Below are positions 32,105-40,391 of a DNA stretch of 48,553 nucleotides, piece by piece (positions within the stretch are counted from its first letter, which is position 1; the number at the start of each line of letters is the position of its first letter). The notes beneath the pieces were generated by a model. It was not told where the DNA came from. It saw only the letters and a program-made list of their open reading frames with translations, and ran no database searches. The translations under genes and the position numbers were made by a program. The stretch is from an uncultured Prevotellaceae bacterium (GTDB lineage: Bacteria > Bacteroidota > Bacteroidia > Bacteroidales > Bacteroidaceae). The DNA lies in contig ONYA01000021.1 in assembly GCA_900321965.1 (NCBI GenBank), forward strand, positions 1 through 48,553, in the 5' to 3' direction.

Positions 32105-33460
32105 ATGCTGAAACTACTGTTAAGACTCTGGGCAGACCAGCAGCGGCGCAACTTCAAATGGGGAAAGTTCTTCGGCGGACTTTACTTCTTTGCCCTGTTC
32201 CTGATTGTCAGCATCGTGATAACGGTAGCAGTCTATGAGGAAACCGGCACAACAACAGGAATGGAGGCTGTGGCCACAATACTGGCAGCCTGCATCATCA
32301 CACCGGACTTCATTAACAAACTGCTGTCGAAGCACGACGAGACGGTCATGGACCACTATCTGAAGAGCAAACCCATACCAGAACGCGACTGGAGCCGTTT
32401 TCTGCTCTTCACCAATCTGGTGAATTTCTGGAACTGGGCCATCCCGTTGCTGCTGTTCCCGTTCTGCGTGCTGTTTTTGCCTATCACAACGATGTTGCCT
32501 GCCATGTTGCTCATCACGGCAGTATCGATGGTGGGCGGCGTAGGCATCACAGCCTTCCGGCGGGCCAAAGGCTGGACCAACAAATGGCCCGTGCTGGCAG
32601 CTATGGGCTTGTGGCAGTTCTTTGCCTTCCTCTACGCCCTGCTTGCCGCCATCATGCCGTGGGGCTTACATACTGTGGGATTCCTGCTGATCTGCGCTGG
32701 TGTCATTGCCGTGTTCTATAACTACCTGCGCGACCTTCGCCGCTACGATGAGTCGAAGGCCAAGACCGGCAGGGTGTTGTTAGGCGCTTCGTCGCTCTTC
32801 TCGATGGAGTATATCAGCGTGCTGCGCTCCAAGCGTCTCAGGGTCGGTGTACTGGTGTCACTGGTATTCGTGTTCAATTCATACACGCAGTCAATCAATG
32901 GCCTGAACGTCATGTTCTACATGATGATGATGTTTACCGCCTACTTCCCCTCTATGATGTTAGGCCAGTGGGTGTTTGGTGTCGAGGCGAACTACTTCGA
33001 CGGCTTATGGACAAAGCCTGTCGACCTCAGGCAGATACTGATCAACAAGCTTTGGTTCTTTGCACTGCTCAACGCACTGGCGGTGCTGTTTCTGCTGCCA
33101 CTTATCTGGATGGTAGACCTGTCTCCCTGGCTGCTGTTAGCCACATGGCTGTTCGTTGTTGGCGTGGGCAATCCAATCCTGATGCCGACATGTCTCATCT
33201 CATCGCGCATAGAACTATTCCAGTCGGCATTCTTCAACTATCAGGGAGCATCGATGGCCGTCAACCTATACGGCATCGTCGCGCTCATCCCCGTCGCCGT
33301 CTACTGCGTCTGCACATGGCTGCTCACGCCCCTCGTGGCCGCGCTGTCGCTATCAGCGGCAGGACTGATTGGGCTCCTGTTGGAGCCACTGCTGATCCGC
33401 CGGCTGTCACAGCTCTACGAACAGCGCAGATATAAATGTTTTGAAAGATATAGGAGTTAA
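32105..33460 (+). CDS. ABC-type permease subunit (DUF5687-like membrane protein)
   Basis: A 451-residue integral membrane protein with roughly ten to twelve hydrophobic helices (for example FGGLYFFALFLIVSIVITVA and WAIPLLLFPFCVLFLPITTM). The sequence style and the adjoining ATPase gene 5 bases downstream match the Bacteroidota DUF5687 exporters, which resemble ABC-2 permeases. The start at 32105 (MLKLLLRLWADQQRRNFKWG) lies 25 bases after the promoter; the longer upstream frame is an artefact of the divergent region. The substrate is unknown. It would act with the next gene as one transporter in the inner membrane. Confidence 0.72.
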   Translation: MLKLLLRLWADQQRRNFKWGKFFGGLYFFALFLIVSIVITVAVYEETGTTTGMEAVATILAACIITPDFINKLLSKHDETVMDHYLKSKPIPERDWSRFLLFTNLVNFWNWAIPLLLFPFCVLFLPITTMLPAMLLITAVSMVGGVGITAFRRAKGWTNKWPVLAAMGLWQFFAFLYALLAAIMPWGLHTVGFLLICAGVIAVFYNYLRDLRRYDESKAKTGRVLLGASSLFSMEYISVLRSKRLRVGVLVSLVFVFNSYTQSINGLNVMFYMMMMFTAYFPSMMLGQWVFGVEANYFDGLWTKPVDLRQILINKLWFFALLNALAVLFLLPLIWMVDLSPWLLLATWLFVVGVGNPILMPTCLISSRIELFQSAFFNYQGASMAVNLYGIVALIPVAVYCVCTWLLTPLVAALSLSAAGLIGLLLEPLLIRRLSQLYEQRRYKCFERYRS

Positions 33461-33465
33461 GATAT

Positions 33466-34173
33466 ATGCAAATCAAGATTGAAAACCTCATAAAGCAGTA
33501 CGGCAAGAACACCGTACTCAACATTCCAGAACTGTCGGTCTATCCGGGTGAACTGATAGGACTGGTGGGTAACAACGGTGCCGGCAAGACGACACTGATG
33601 CGCCTAATGCTCGACCTCATCGAGGCCACGGAAGGCTCTGTAAAACTGGGCGACTACCGCGTCGACGAGGACGCGACGTGGAAACAGACGACAGGCTCTT
33701 TCATCGACGGCCGTTTCCTCATCGACTTCTACACGCCTGAAGAGTACTTCTCCTTCATTGCCCAGGCATACGGGCTGGACAAAGACACTCTCAATAGCCG
33801 GTTGGCGGAATACCATTCGCTGATGCACGACGAGATTCTGGGTACAAAGAAGTATCTGCGGCAGTTCTCGGAGGGCAACCGCCAGAAGATTGGCATCATC
33901 GGCGCCATGCTCATCAATCCGAAGGTGCTCATCCTCGACGAGCCGTTCAACTACCTTGACCCGTCGTCGCAGATTACCGTCGCCCGCCTCATCCGCGAGA
34001 TGAACGAGCGGTTAGGCACAACGGTCATCATCTCAAGCCACAACCTGAACTTCGTTTCAGAGATTTCTTCCCGCATCCTGCTCTTGGAGAAAGGCGTGGT
34101 TATCAAAGACCTGGACAACATCGACGGCAGCGCCACACAAGAGTTAGAAGACTATTTCAAGACGGCAGAATAA
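33466..34173 (+). CDS. ABC transporter ATP-binding protein
   Basis: A 235-residue nucleotide-binding subunit: Walker A GLVGNNGAGKTTLMRLML (about residues 32-49), signature motif in RQFSEGNRQKIGI (about 132-144; a variant of LSGGQ), Walker B KVLILDEPFNYLDP (about 153-166) and the H-loop in VIISSHNLNFVSE (about 187-199). Subunits with a degenerate signature are common in this two-gene exporter type. It starts 5 bases after the permease gene and is followed by a strong terminator at 34201-34232. Confidence 0.9.
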   Translation: MQIKIENLIKQYGKNTVLNIPELSVYPGELIGLVGNNGAGKTTLMRLMLDLIEATEGSVKLGDYRVDEDATWKQTTGSFIDGRFLIDFYTPEEYFSFIAQAYGLDKDTLNSRLAEYHSLMHDEILGTKKYLRQFSEGNRQKIGIIGAMLINPKVLILDEPFNYLDPSSQITVARLIREMNERLGTTVIISSHNLNFVSEISSRILLLEKGVVIKDLDNIDGSATQELEDYFKTAE

Positions 34174-34200
34174 GAATCTGCCTTTCCTTTATTGCACAAA

Positions 34201-34232
34201 ACGACCGAAATGTGCACGTTTCGGTCGTTTTT
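34201..34232 (+). terminator. Rho-independent terminator after the ABC exporter
   Basis: acgaccgaaa and tttcggtcgt pair perfectly over 10 bases with an 8-base loop (tgtgcacg), followed by ttttt. Confidence 0.85.
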
Positions 34233-34266
34233 GTGCATTTTATTTGGCTGTGTGCGCAAAAAACAG

Positions 34267-34274
34267 TACCTTTG
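34267..34274 (+). promoter_or_regulatory. Promoter -7 element for etfB
   Basis: TACCTTTG followed by a 120-base leader. The leader holds a short tandem repeat (agacatgagaacaggagtac, three partial copies between about 34286 and 34366) and little else. Confidence 0.6.
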
Positions 34275-34396
34275 CACCCGCTTTTGAACAGGAGTACAAA
34301 GGTTCAGACATGAGAACAAGAGAACTTTGTTTTCAGACATGAGAACAGGAGTACGATGTTTTAGACAGTAACACATATTTTATATATTATTTTTTT

Positions 34397-35269
34397 ATGG
34401 CTTTAAAGATTGTTGTGCTGGCCAAGCAAGTGCCAGACACCCGTAATGTGGGTAAGGATGCCATGACGGCAGAAGGTACGGTGAACCGTGCTGCCCTACC
34501 CGCCATCTTCAATCCAGAAGATTTGAACGCCTTGGAGCAGGCCCTTCGTCTGAAGGAGCAGAATCCGGGCTCAACAGTAGGAATTCTCACGATGGGTCCT
34601 CCACGTGCAGGTGAGATTATCCGTCAGGGACTTTATCGTGGCGCTGATACCGGTTGGTTGCTGACAGACCGCCTCTTCGCCGGTGCCGATACCCTCGCAA
34701 CATCTTACGCCCTGGCTACTGCCATCAAGAAGATTGGCGATGTGGACATCGTCATCGGTGGTCGTCAGGCTATCGATGGTGATACCGCTCAGGTAGGTCC
34801 TCAGGTGGCTCAGAAGTTAGGTCTTAACCAGGTGACATACGCTGAGGAAGTTCTCAGCGTAAAGGATGGTAAGGCTACCATCAAGCGTGTGATCGACGGT
34901 GGTGTTGAGACCGTAGAGGCTCCTCTGCCTGTTGTTATCACCGTTAACGGAAGCGCTGCTCCCTGTCGTCCCCAGAATGCTAAACTGGTGATGAAGTACA
35001 AGCGTGCAACTTGTCCGATGGAGCGTCCAGCCGAGGGTACACCCTACGACTATCTGTACGACGAGCGCCCTGAACTGAATCTGAATCAGTGGAGCGTGGC
35101 TGATGTGAACGGCGACGTGAACCAGTGTGGTCTGGCAGGCTCGCCTACCAAGGTAAAGGCCATCAAGAACATCGTGTTCCAGGCTAAGGAGTCGAAGACT
35201 TTGACGGCTTCTGATGCTGATATCGAGGGAATGATCAAAGAATTGTTGGAAGAGAAAATCATTGGCTAA
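34397..35269 (+). CDS. etfB: Electron transfer flavoprotein subunit beta
   Basis: A 290-residue ETF beta chain. The N-terminus KIVVLAKQVPDTRNVG, FNPEDLNALEQALRLKE, VGILTMGPPRA and the nucleotide-binding GGRQAIDGDTAQVGPQVA (about residues 118-135) are family hallmarks. With EtfA it forms the FAD/AMP-binding heterodimer that takes electrons from acyl-CoA dehydrogenase. It belongs with etfA and the dehydrogenase downstream, although intergenic palindromes separate the three genes. Confidence 0.95.
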   Translation: MALKIVVLAKQVPDTRNVGKDAMTAEGTVNRAALPAIFNPEDLNALEQALRLKEQNPGSTVGILTMGPPRAGEIIRQGLYRGADTGWLLTDRLFAGADTLATSYALATAIKKIGDVDIVIGGRQAIDGDTAQVGPQVAQKLGLNQVTYAEEVLSVKDGKATIKRVIDGGVETVEAPLPVVITVNGSAAPCRPQNAKLVMKYKRATCPMERPAEGTPYDYLYDERPELNLNQWSVADVNGDVNQCGLAGSPTKVKAIKNIVFQAKESKTLTASDADIEGMIKELLEEKIIG

Positions 35270-35270
35270 T

Positions 35271-35405
35271 GAAAGGAGATAAAAGAAGATAAAGGAAGAT
35301 AGAAGAAGATAGAGGACAATAGTTCTGCACATCTCAATTGCAAAAGTAACGTCTTCTATCTTCGTGGCGAAAGCCACATATCTCCTTCTAACTTCTTCTA
35401 TCTAC
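35271..35405. repeat. gaagata palindromic repeat between etfB and etfA
   Basis: Units of gagataaaa/gaagata (35274-35312) face a reverse-complement set of ttctatctt/tatctccttc (35352-35402), with a short hairpin gtggcgaaagccac at 35364-35377. Related tracts lie at about 60-88 and 4014-4043. It could attenuate readthrough from etfB to etfA. Confidence 0.65.
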
Positions 35406-35422
35406 ATTAAATTAAGAACAAT

Positions 35423-36445
35423 ATGAACAACGTATTTGTATATTGCGAGATTGAAGGTACGACCGTACAAGAAGTATCTCAGGAGTTGCTGACCAAAGGT
35501 CGCAAACTCGCCAATGAACTGGGAGTAGAACTCCACGCCATTGTGGCCGGTACAGGCATCAAAGGCAAGGTGGAGGACCAGATTCTGCCTTACGGTGTCG
35601 ACAAGCTGTTTGTCTTCGACGCTCCCGAGCTGTTCCCCTACACCTCGGCTCCCCACACGGATATTCTCGTGAACCTCTTCAAAGAGGAGCTGCCTCAGAT
35701 TTGCTTGATGGGTGCTACCGTCATCGGCCGCGACCTCGGTCCCCGTGTGTCGTCATCGCTGACAAGCGGCCTTACCGCTGATTGCACCGAACTGGAGATT
35801 GGCCCGTATGAGGACAAGAAGGAGGGCAAGGTCTACGAGAACCTGCTCTACCAGATTCGTCCTGCCTTCGGTGGTAACATCGTGGCTACCATCGTGAACC
35901 CCGACCACCGTCCCCAGATGGCTACCGTCCGCTCTGGTGTGATGCAGAAGGCTATCTACGAGGGTGAGTGCCGTAAGGAGGTTGTTTACCCCGAGGTTTC
36001 TAAGTATGTTAGCCCCGAGGCTTTCGTCGTCAAGGTGCTCGACCACCATGTGGAGGCTGCCAAGCACAACCTGAAGGGTGCACCTATCGTCGTAGCTGGT
36101 GGTTATGGCATGGGCTCGAAGGAGAACTTCGACATGCTGTTCCAGTTGGCAAAAGTGCTGCATGGTGAAGTAGGTGGCTCTCGTGCCGCCGTCGATGCAG
36201 GCTGGCTCGACCACGACCGTCAGATTGGTCAGACGGGTGTGACCGTTCATCCGAAGGTTTACATCGCCTGTGGTATCTCTGGACAGATTCAGCACATCGC
36301 CGGTATGCAGGACTCTGGTATCATCATCTCTGTCAACAGCGATCCCGATGCTCCTATCAACCGCATCGCTGACTACGTCATCAACGGCACGGTCGAAGAG
36401 GTAGTTCCCAAATTAATTAAGTATTACAAACAGAATTCGAAGTAA
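35423..36445 (+). CDS. etfA: Electron transfer flavoprotein subunit alpha
   Basis: A 340-residue ETF alpha chain. The C-terminal FAD-binding domain is clear: GAPIVVAGGYGMGSKENFDM, GGSRAAVDAGWLDHDRQIGQ (about residues 252-271), PKVYIACGISGQIQHIAGM and ISVNSDPDAPINRIADYVI. With EtfB it passes electrons from the acyl-CoA dehydrogenase to the respiratory chain, or bifurcates them. There is no added ferredoxin domain, so classical or bifurcating behaviour cannot be judged by eye. Confidence 0.95.
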   Translation: MNNVFVYCEIEGTTVQEVSQELLTKGRKLANELGVELHAIVAGTGIKGKVEDQILPYGVDKLFVFDAPELFPYTSAPHTDILVNLFKEELPQICLMGATVIGRDLGPRVSSSLTSGLTADCTELEIGPYEDKKEGKVYENLLYQIRPAFGGNIVATIVNPDHRPQMATVRSGVMQKAIYEGECRKEVVYPEVSKYVSPEAFVVKVLDHHVEAAKHNLKGAPIVVAGGYGMGSKENFDMLFQLAKVLHGEVGGSRAAVDAGWLDHDRQIGQTGVTVHPKVYIACGISGQIQHIAGMQDSGIIISVNSDPDAPINRIADYVINGTVEEVVPKLIKYYKQNSK

Positions 36446-36451
36446 AATATT

Positions 36452-36560
36452 TTGGAAACGAATGTGAATAATAAGAATAATTTATCCCACAAATAAGAAC
36501 GAATTAATATTATTCAAATTCGTGAACAGAATTATCCACATTATTCAGATTCGTTTCCAA
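36452..36560. repeat. Palindromic repeat between etfA and the dehydrogenase
   Basis: ttggaaacgaatgtgaataa... at 36452 pairs with ...ttattcagattcgtttccaa ending at 36560, about 30 bases with three or so mismatches. The interior holds more gaataat and attattc units that also pair. It would form a large hairpin in the transcript between two functionally linked genes. Confidence 0.75.
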
Positions 36561-36577
36561 TAAAAAGAAAGAATATT

Positions 36578-38320
36578 ATGGCAAATTACTTTTCCGACCA
36601 CCCGGAGATTGGTTTCTATCTCAATCATCCGCTGATGAAAAGAATCGTAGACCTCAAAGAGAAGGGCTACGCCGATAAAGATAAATTTGATTACGCGCCC
36701 GTTGATTTCTTTGACGCGCTCGAGAACTACAAGCAGATTCTCGACATCACTGGCGACGTGGCTGCCAATATCATCGAGCCAAACTCGGAGAGCGTTGACC
36801 TCGAAGGTCCGCACCTCGAGAACGGCCGCATGATTTACGCCTCTAAGACTTACGAGAACCTCGACGCCACCCGCAAGGCTGGTCTGTGGGGTGTCTCAAT
36901 GCCTCGTCGTTACGGCGGTCTGAACCTGCCTAACGCCGTGTTCTCTATGCTGAGCGAGATGATTTCGGCTGCCGATGCCGGTTTCCAGAACATCTGGAGC
37001 CTGCAGAGCTGTATCGATACGCTTTACGAGTTCGGTTCTGAGGAGCAGCGCCAGAAGTACATCCCCCGCGTTTGCGCTGGTGAGGGTATGTCGATGGACC
37101 TGACCGAGCCCGATGCCGGTTCCGACCTGCAGCGCGTCATGCTGAAGGCCACCTATGACGCCCAGGAGAACTGCTGGCGCCTGAACGGTGTGAAGCGTTT
37201 CATCACCAACGGCGATAGCGACATCCACCTCGTGCTGGCCCGCTCTGAGGAGGGCACGAAGGACGGTCGTGGTCTGTCGATGTTCATCTACGACAAGCGC
37301 CAGGGCGGTGTCAACGTGCGTCACATCGAGCACAAGCTGGGTATCCACGGTTCACCCACCTGTGAGCTGACCTATAAGAACGCCAAGGCAGAACTTTGCG
37401 GCTCAACCAAGATGGGTCTTATCAAGTATGTGATGGCCCTGATGAACGGCGCCCGCTTAGGCATCGCCGCCCAGTCGGTAGGTGTTGAACAGGAGGCTTA
37501 CAACGAAGGCTTAGCTTACGCCAAGGAGCGTCAGCAGTTTGGTGACAAGATCATCAACTTCCCCGCCGTCTACGACATGCTCAGCCGTATGAAGGCCAAG
37601 CTTGATGCCGGCCGTGCACTGCTCTACGAGACAGCCTGCTACGTCGACGTTTACAAGTGCCTCGAGGACATCGAGCGCGACCGCAAGCTGACGCCCGAGG
37701 AGAAGCAGGAGTGCAAGACCTACAAGCGTCTGGCCGATGCCTTCACTCCGCTCGCCAAGGGTATGAACTCCGAGTACGCTAACCAGAATGCCTACGATGC
37801 CATCTCTATCCACGGTGGTTCGGGCTTCATCATGGAGTACAAGTCGCAGCGTCTGTTCCGCGACGCTCGTATTTTCTCTATCTACGAGGGTACCACGCAG
37901 CTGCAGGTGGTCGCCGCCATCCGCTACATCACCAACGGCACCATGCTCCAGAACATCAAGGAGATGCTAGAAAGTGAAGAGTTAAGAGTGAAGAGTGAAG
38001 AATTTGCTGCCGCCTTGCTGGAGCGTGTCAAGAAATTGATTCCTGTGTATGAAGACGCTCTCGCATACGTGAAGAGTCTCGACAACCAGGACGCTCAGGA
38101 CTTCCTCGCCCGTCGTCTCTACGATATGACCGCAGAACTCGTCATGAGCCTGCTCATCATCCGCGACGCTTCGAAGGCTCCCGAACTCTTCGAGAAGTCT
38201 GCCAACGTCTATGTTCGCATGACCGAAGAGGACGTACTTGGCAAGAGCGCCTATATCAAAGCCTTCCAGGTAGAGGATTTGGCTTATTTCAAGGCTGCTG
38301 AGGAAGAGGCTGCTGAATAA
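36578..38320 (+). CDS. Acyl-CoA dehydrogenase
   Basis: A 580-residue flavoprotein, longer than the usual 380 residues, of the group with an extra C-terminal domain. Seen: LWGVSMPRRYGGLNLPNAVF, SMDLTEPDAGSDLQRV (FAD/substrate loop, about residues 170-185), RFITNGDSD, AYAKERQQFG (about 310) and the catalytic-region IHGGSGFIMEYKSQRLFRDA and SIYEGTTQLQ (about 410-437; Glu in YEGTT is the usual base position). With EtfAB it would oxidise or reduce short acyl-CoAs. A heptamer tract (37971-38002) encodes SEELRVKSEE at residues about 465-475, at the start of the extra domain. Confidence 0.88.
   Translation: MANYFSDHPEIGFYLNHPLMKRIVDLKEKGYADKDKFDYAPVDFFDALENYKQILDITGDVAANIIEPNSESVDLEGPHLENGRMIYASKTYENLDATRKAGLWGVSMPRRYGGLNLPNAVFSMLSEMISAADAGFQNIWSLQSCIDTLYEFGSEEQRQKYIPRVCAGEGMSMDLTEPDAGSDLQRVMLKATYDAQENCWRLNGVKRFITNGDSDIHLVLARSEEGTKDGRGLSMFIYDKRQGGVNVRHIEHKLGIHGSPTCELTYKNAKAELCGSTKMGLIKYVMALMNGARLGIAAQSVGVEQEAYNEGLAYAKERQQFGDKIINFPAVYDMLSRMKAKLDAGRALLYETACYVDVYKCLEDIERDRKLTPEEKQECKTYKRLADAFTPLAKGMNSEYANQNAYDAISIHGGSGFIMEYKSQRLFRDARIFSIYEGTTQLQVVAAIRYITNGTMLQNIKEMLESEELRVKSEEFAAALLERVKKLIPVYEDALAYVKSLDNQDAQDFLARRLYDMTAELVMSLLIIRDASKAPELFEKSANVYVRMTEEDVLGKSAYIKAFQVEDLAYFKAAEEEAAE
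37971..38002. repeat. agtgaag heptamer tract in the dehydrogenase gene
   Basis: agtgaagagttaagagtgaagagtgaaga: four 7-base units of the type also seen at 13331-13386. It encodes ESEELRVKSEEF without disturbing the frame, at a domain boundary. Confidence 0.7.
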
Positions 38321-38341
38321 GCATTCCAACACCACAGAATA

Positions 38342-38381
38342 AAAAAAATCCGGTGAATCGTTTGATTCATCGGATTTTTTT
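38342..38381 (+). terminator. Terminator after the acyl-CoA dehydrogenase
   Basis: aaaaaatccggtgaat pairs with attcatcggatttttt (one mismatch) around a short loop, ending in a T run. The A-run on the left would make it work in both directions. Confidence 0.85.
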
Positions 38382-38418
38382 CGTAAATTCGCACCCAAAA
38401 ACCAAAACTATTACTACT

Positions 38419-38703
38419 ATGGAACAAAGCATCGTTTTCGACATTTGCGGCTACATAGCCACGTTCGGTATGATTATGGGCTACCTGCCACAGGCTATCG
38501 CCACTATTCGCACGCGTAACACCGACGGCATCGCCCTGCCTACCTTCCTGATGATGGGCATCGGCAGCATCGCTTTCATGATACAGGGACTGATACACAA
38601 GCCCGAGATTATCTGGTCGCTGTTCCTCGCCAACTTGGTGACAGCTACCTGCAGTCTCATCATCTTCAGCATCAAGATGTATAACGACTACTTTAAGAAG
38701 TGA
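38419..38703 (+). CDS. SemiSWEET sugar transporter (PQ-loop)
   Basis: A 94-residue protein with three transmembrane helices and the PQ-loop signature GYLPQAIATIRTRNTDGIAL (about residues 22-41). SemiSWEETs dimerise to form a small sugar uniporter. The start at 38419 follows the terminator of the upstream gene; the longer open frame begins inside that terminator. A weak promoter TAAATTCG lies at about 38384. The adenine deaminase gene begins 29 bases downstream, so they may share a transcript. Confidence 0.85.
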   Translation: MEQSIVFDICGYIATFGMIMGYLPQAIATIRTRNTDGIALPTFLMMGIGSIAFMIQGLIHKPEIIWSLFLANLVTATCSLIIFSIKMYNDYFKK

Positions 38704-38732
38704 AGAGTGAAGGGTGAATAATTAAAAGCTCT

Positions 38733-40391
38733 ATGGAAAGTATCAAAGGACATATCGTCGACGTGGTGCGCCACGAGATATTCGACGGCGAACTGGTCAT
38801 CAGTAATGAGAGAATAGTAGAGGTGAAGCGGTGTGCGCTGCCCAATGGCAAGAACCCCTGGCCGTACATCATGCCAGGCTTTATCGACAGTCACGTACAC
38901 ATCGAGAGCAGTATGATGGTGCCGTATATGTTTGCACGCATCGCCGTCAGTCACGGCACCATCGGCGTCATTGCCGACCCGCACGAGATTGGCAACGTGT
39001 TAGGCGTCGAGGGTGTCGACTATATGATACACTCCGGCAGCAAGGCACGTTTCAACTTCCTCTTCGGAGCCCCAAGCTGCGTGCCGGCTGTGGGCGGCGA
39101 CGTGGAGACCAGCGGAGCCATCATCGACGCCAAGGCCATTGCAGCTCTGATGGCCCGCGACGACATCGGCTTCTTAGGCGAGATGATGAACTACCCCGGC
39201 GTGCTGGAAGGCAACCGTGAGGTGACAGACAAGATTCAGGCGGCCCTAAGCAACGGCAAGCCGGTAGACGGTCATGCCCCCGGACTGACGGGCCACCAGC
39301 GTGCCCAATATGCGGCGGCTGGCATTACCACCGACCACGAGTGCTCGACGCTCGACGAGGGCCGTTCGTGCATCCAAGCAGGCATGAAGGTCATCATCCG
39401 CGAAGGTAGTGCCGCCAAGGACTACACGCTGCTCAGTCCACTGATTGCCGAGAGTCCTAACATGGTGTTACTCTGCACGGACGACTGCCACCCCGACGAC
39501 TTCGTACGCGGACACATCAACCTCATTGTGAAGCGCGCCTTAGCCGACGGCTACGACCTCTGGGATGTGCTGCAGGCAGCCTGCGTGAATGCACAGAAAC
39601 ATTATAGCCAGAAATGGGGACTGTTGCAGGCGGGCGACCCTGCCACCTTCATCACGGTAGACAGTCTCACGCCGCACTTCCGCGTGGAGAGCACGGTCAT
39701 CCGCGGACAAGAGGTGTTCAACTATAACGCGACAAGACGTCCGACGCTTCTACCTGTCGACGGACAGGAGACGGGCATCTTCCCCAACAACTTCGTGGCC
39801 GCCCCCATTACGGCCGACGACATTGCCATCGACCTCAAGACGGGCGACAACGTACATATCATTCACGCCACGGACGGCAGTCTGCTGACCCAGCACGACG
39901 AGGTGGTGCTGACGGGCAACCCCTTGTTCGACTCACGCTATCCGTGGACGGAGGTGCAGAAGATTGTGGTGTACAACCGCTATCAGCCAGGGGCGAAACC
40001 CGTCGTCGGACTGGTGCGCGGCTTCGACATCAAGGATGGTGCCATTGCAGGCTCGGTGGCTCACGACTGTCATAACATCGTGGCCATCGGTTCCAGCGAC
40101 GAGTATATCGTGAAGGCCATCAACCGCATTGTCGAGATGCAAGGCGGACAAGTGGTGGTCAGCGCCGACGAGATGCAGGACATCCCGCTGCCCATTGCCG
40201 GCCTGATGGCGCCGATGAGCGGTCACGAGATAGCCTTCCGCACATTGTGCATCCACGACATGGTGAAGCAGATAGGCTGCCGGATGAAGTCGCCCTTCAT
40301 CACAATGGCCTTCATGTGCCTGCCGGTGATTCCTGACATCAAGATCACCGACCGTCACCTCATGGACACCAAAAACTTCAAGATTATTTAA
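38733..40391 (+). CDS. ade: Adenine deaminase
   Basis: A 552-residue amidohydrolase that converts adenine to hypoxanthine and ammonia. The metal-site motif PGFIDSHVHIESSM (about residues 49-62) is that of the AdeC family, as are TIGVIADPHEIGNVLG, GEMMNYPGVL, VDGHAPGLTG, DHECSTLDEG and LCTDDCHPDDF. The C-terminal adenine deaminase domain ends in AFMCLPVIPDIKITD. It faces the guanine deaminase gene and overlaps it by 8 bases, so two purine-base deaminases are paired tail to tail. Confidence 0.95.
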   Translation: MESIKGHIVDVVRHEIFDGELVISNERIVEVKRCALPNGKNPWPYIMPGFIDSHVHIESSMMVPYMFARIAVSHGTIGVIADPHEIGNVLGVEGVDYMIHSGSKARFNFLFGAPSCVPAVGGDVETSGAIIDAKAIAALMARDDIGFLGEMMNYPGVLEGNREVTDKIQAALSNGKPVDGHAPGLTGHQRAQYAAAGITTDHECSTLDEGRSCIQAGMKVIIREGSAAKDYTLLSPLIAESPNMVLLCTDDCHPDDFVRGHINLIVKRALADGYDLWDVLQAACVNAQKHYSQKWGLLQAGDPATFITVDSLTPHFRVESTVIRGQEVFNYNATRRPTLLPVDGQETGIFPNNFVAAPITADDIAIDLKTGDNVHIIHATDGSLLTQHDEVVLTGNPLFDSRYPWTEVQKIVVYNRYQPGAKPVVGLVRGFDIKDGAIAGSVAHDCHNIVAIGSSDEYIVKAINRIVEMQGGQVVVSADEMQDIPLPIAGLMAPMSGHEIAFRTLCIHDMVKQIGCRMKSPFITMAFMCLPVIPDIKITDRHLMDTKNFKII

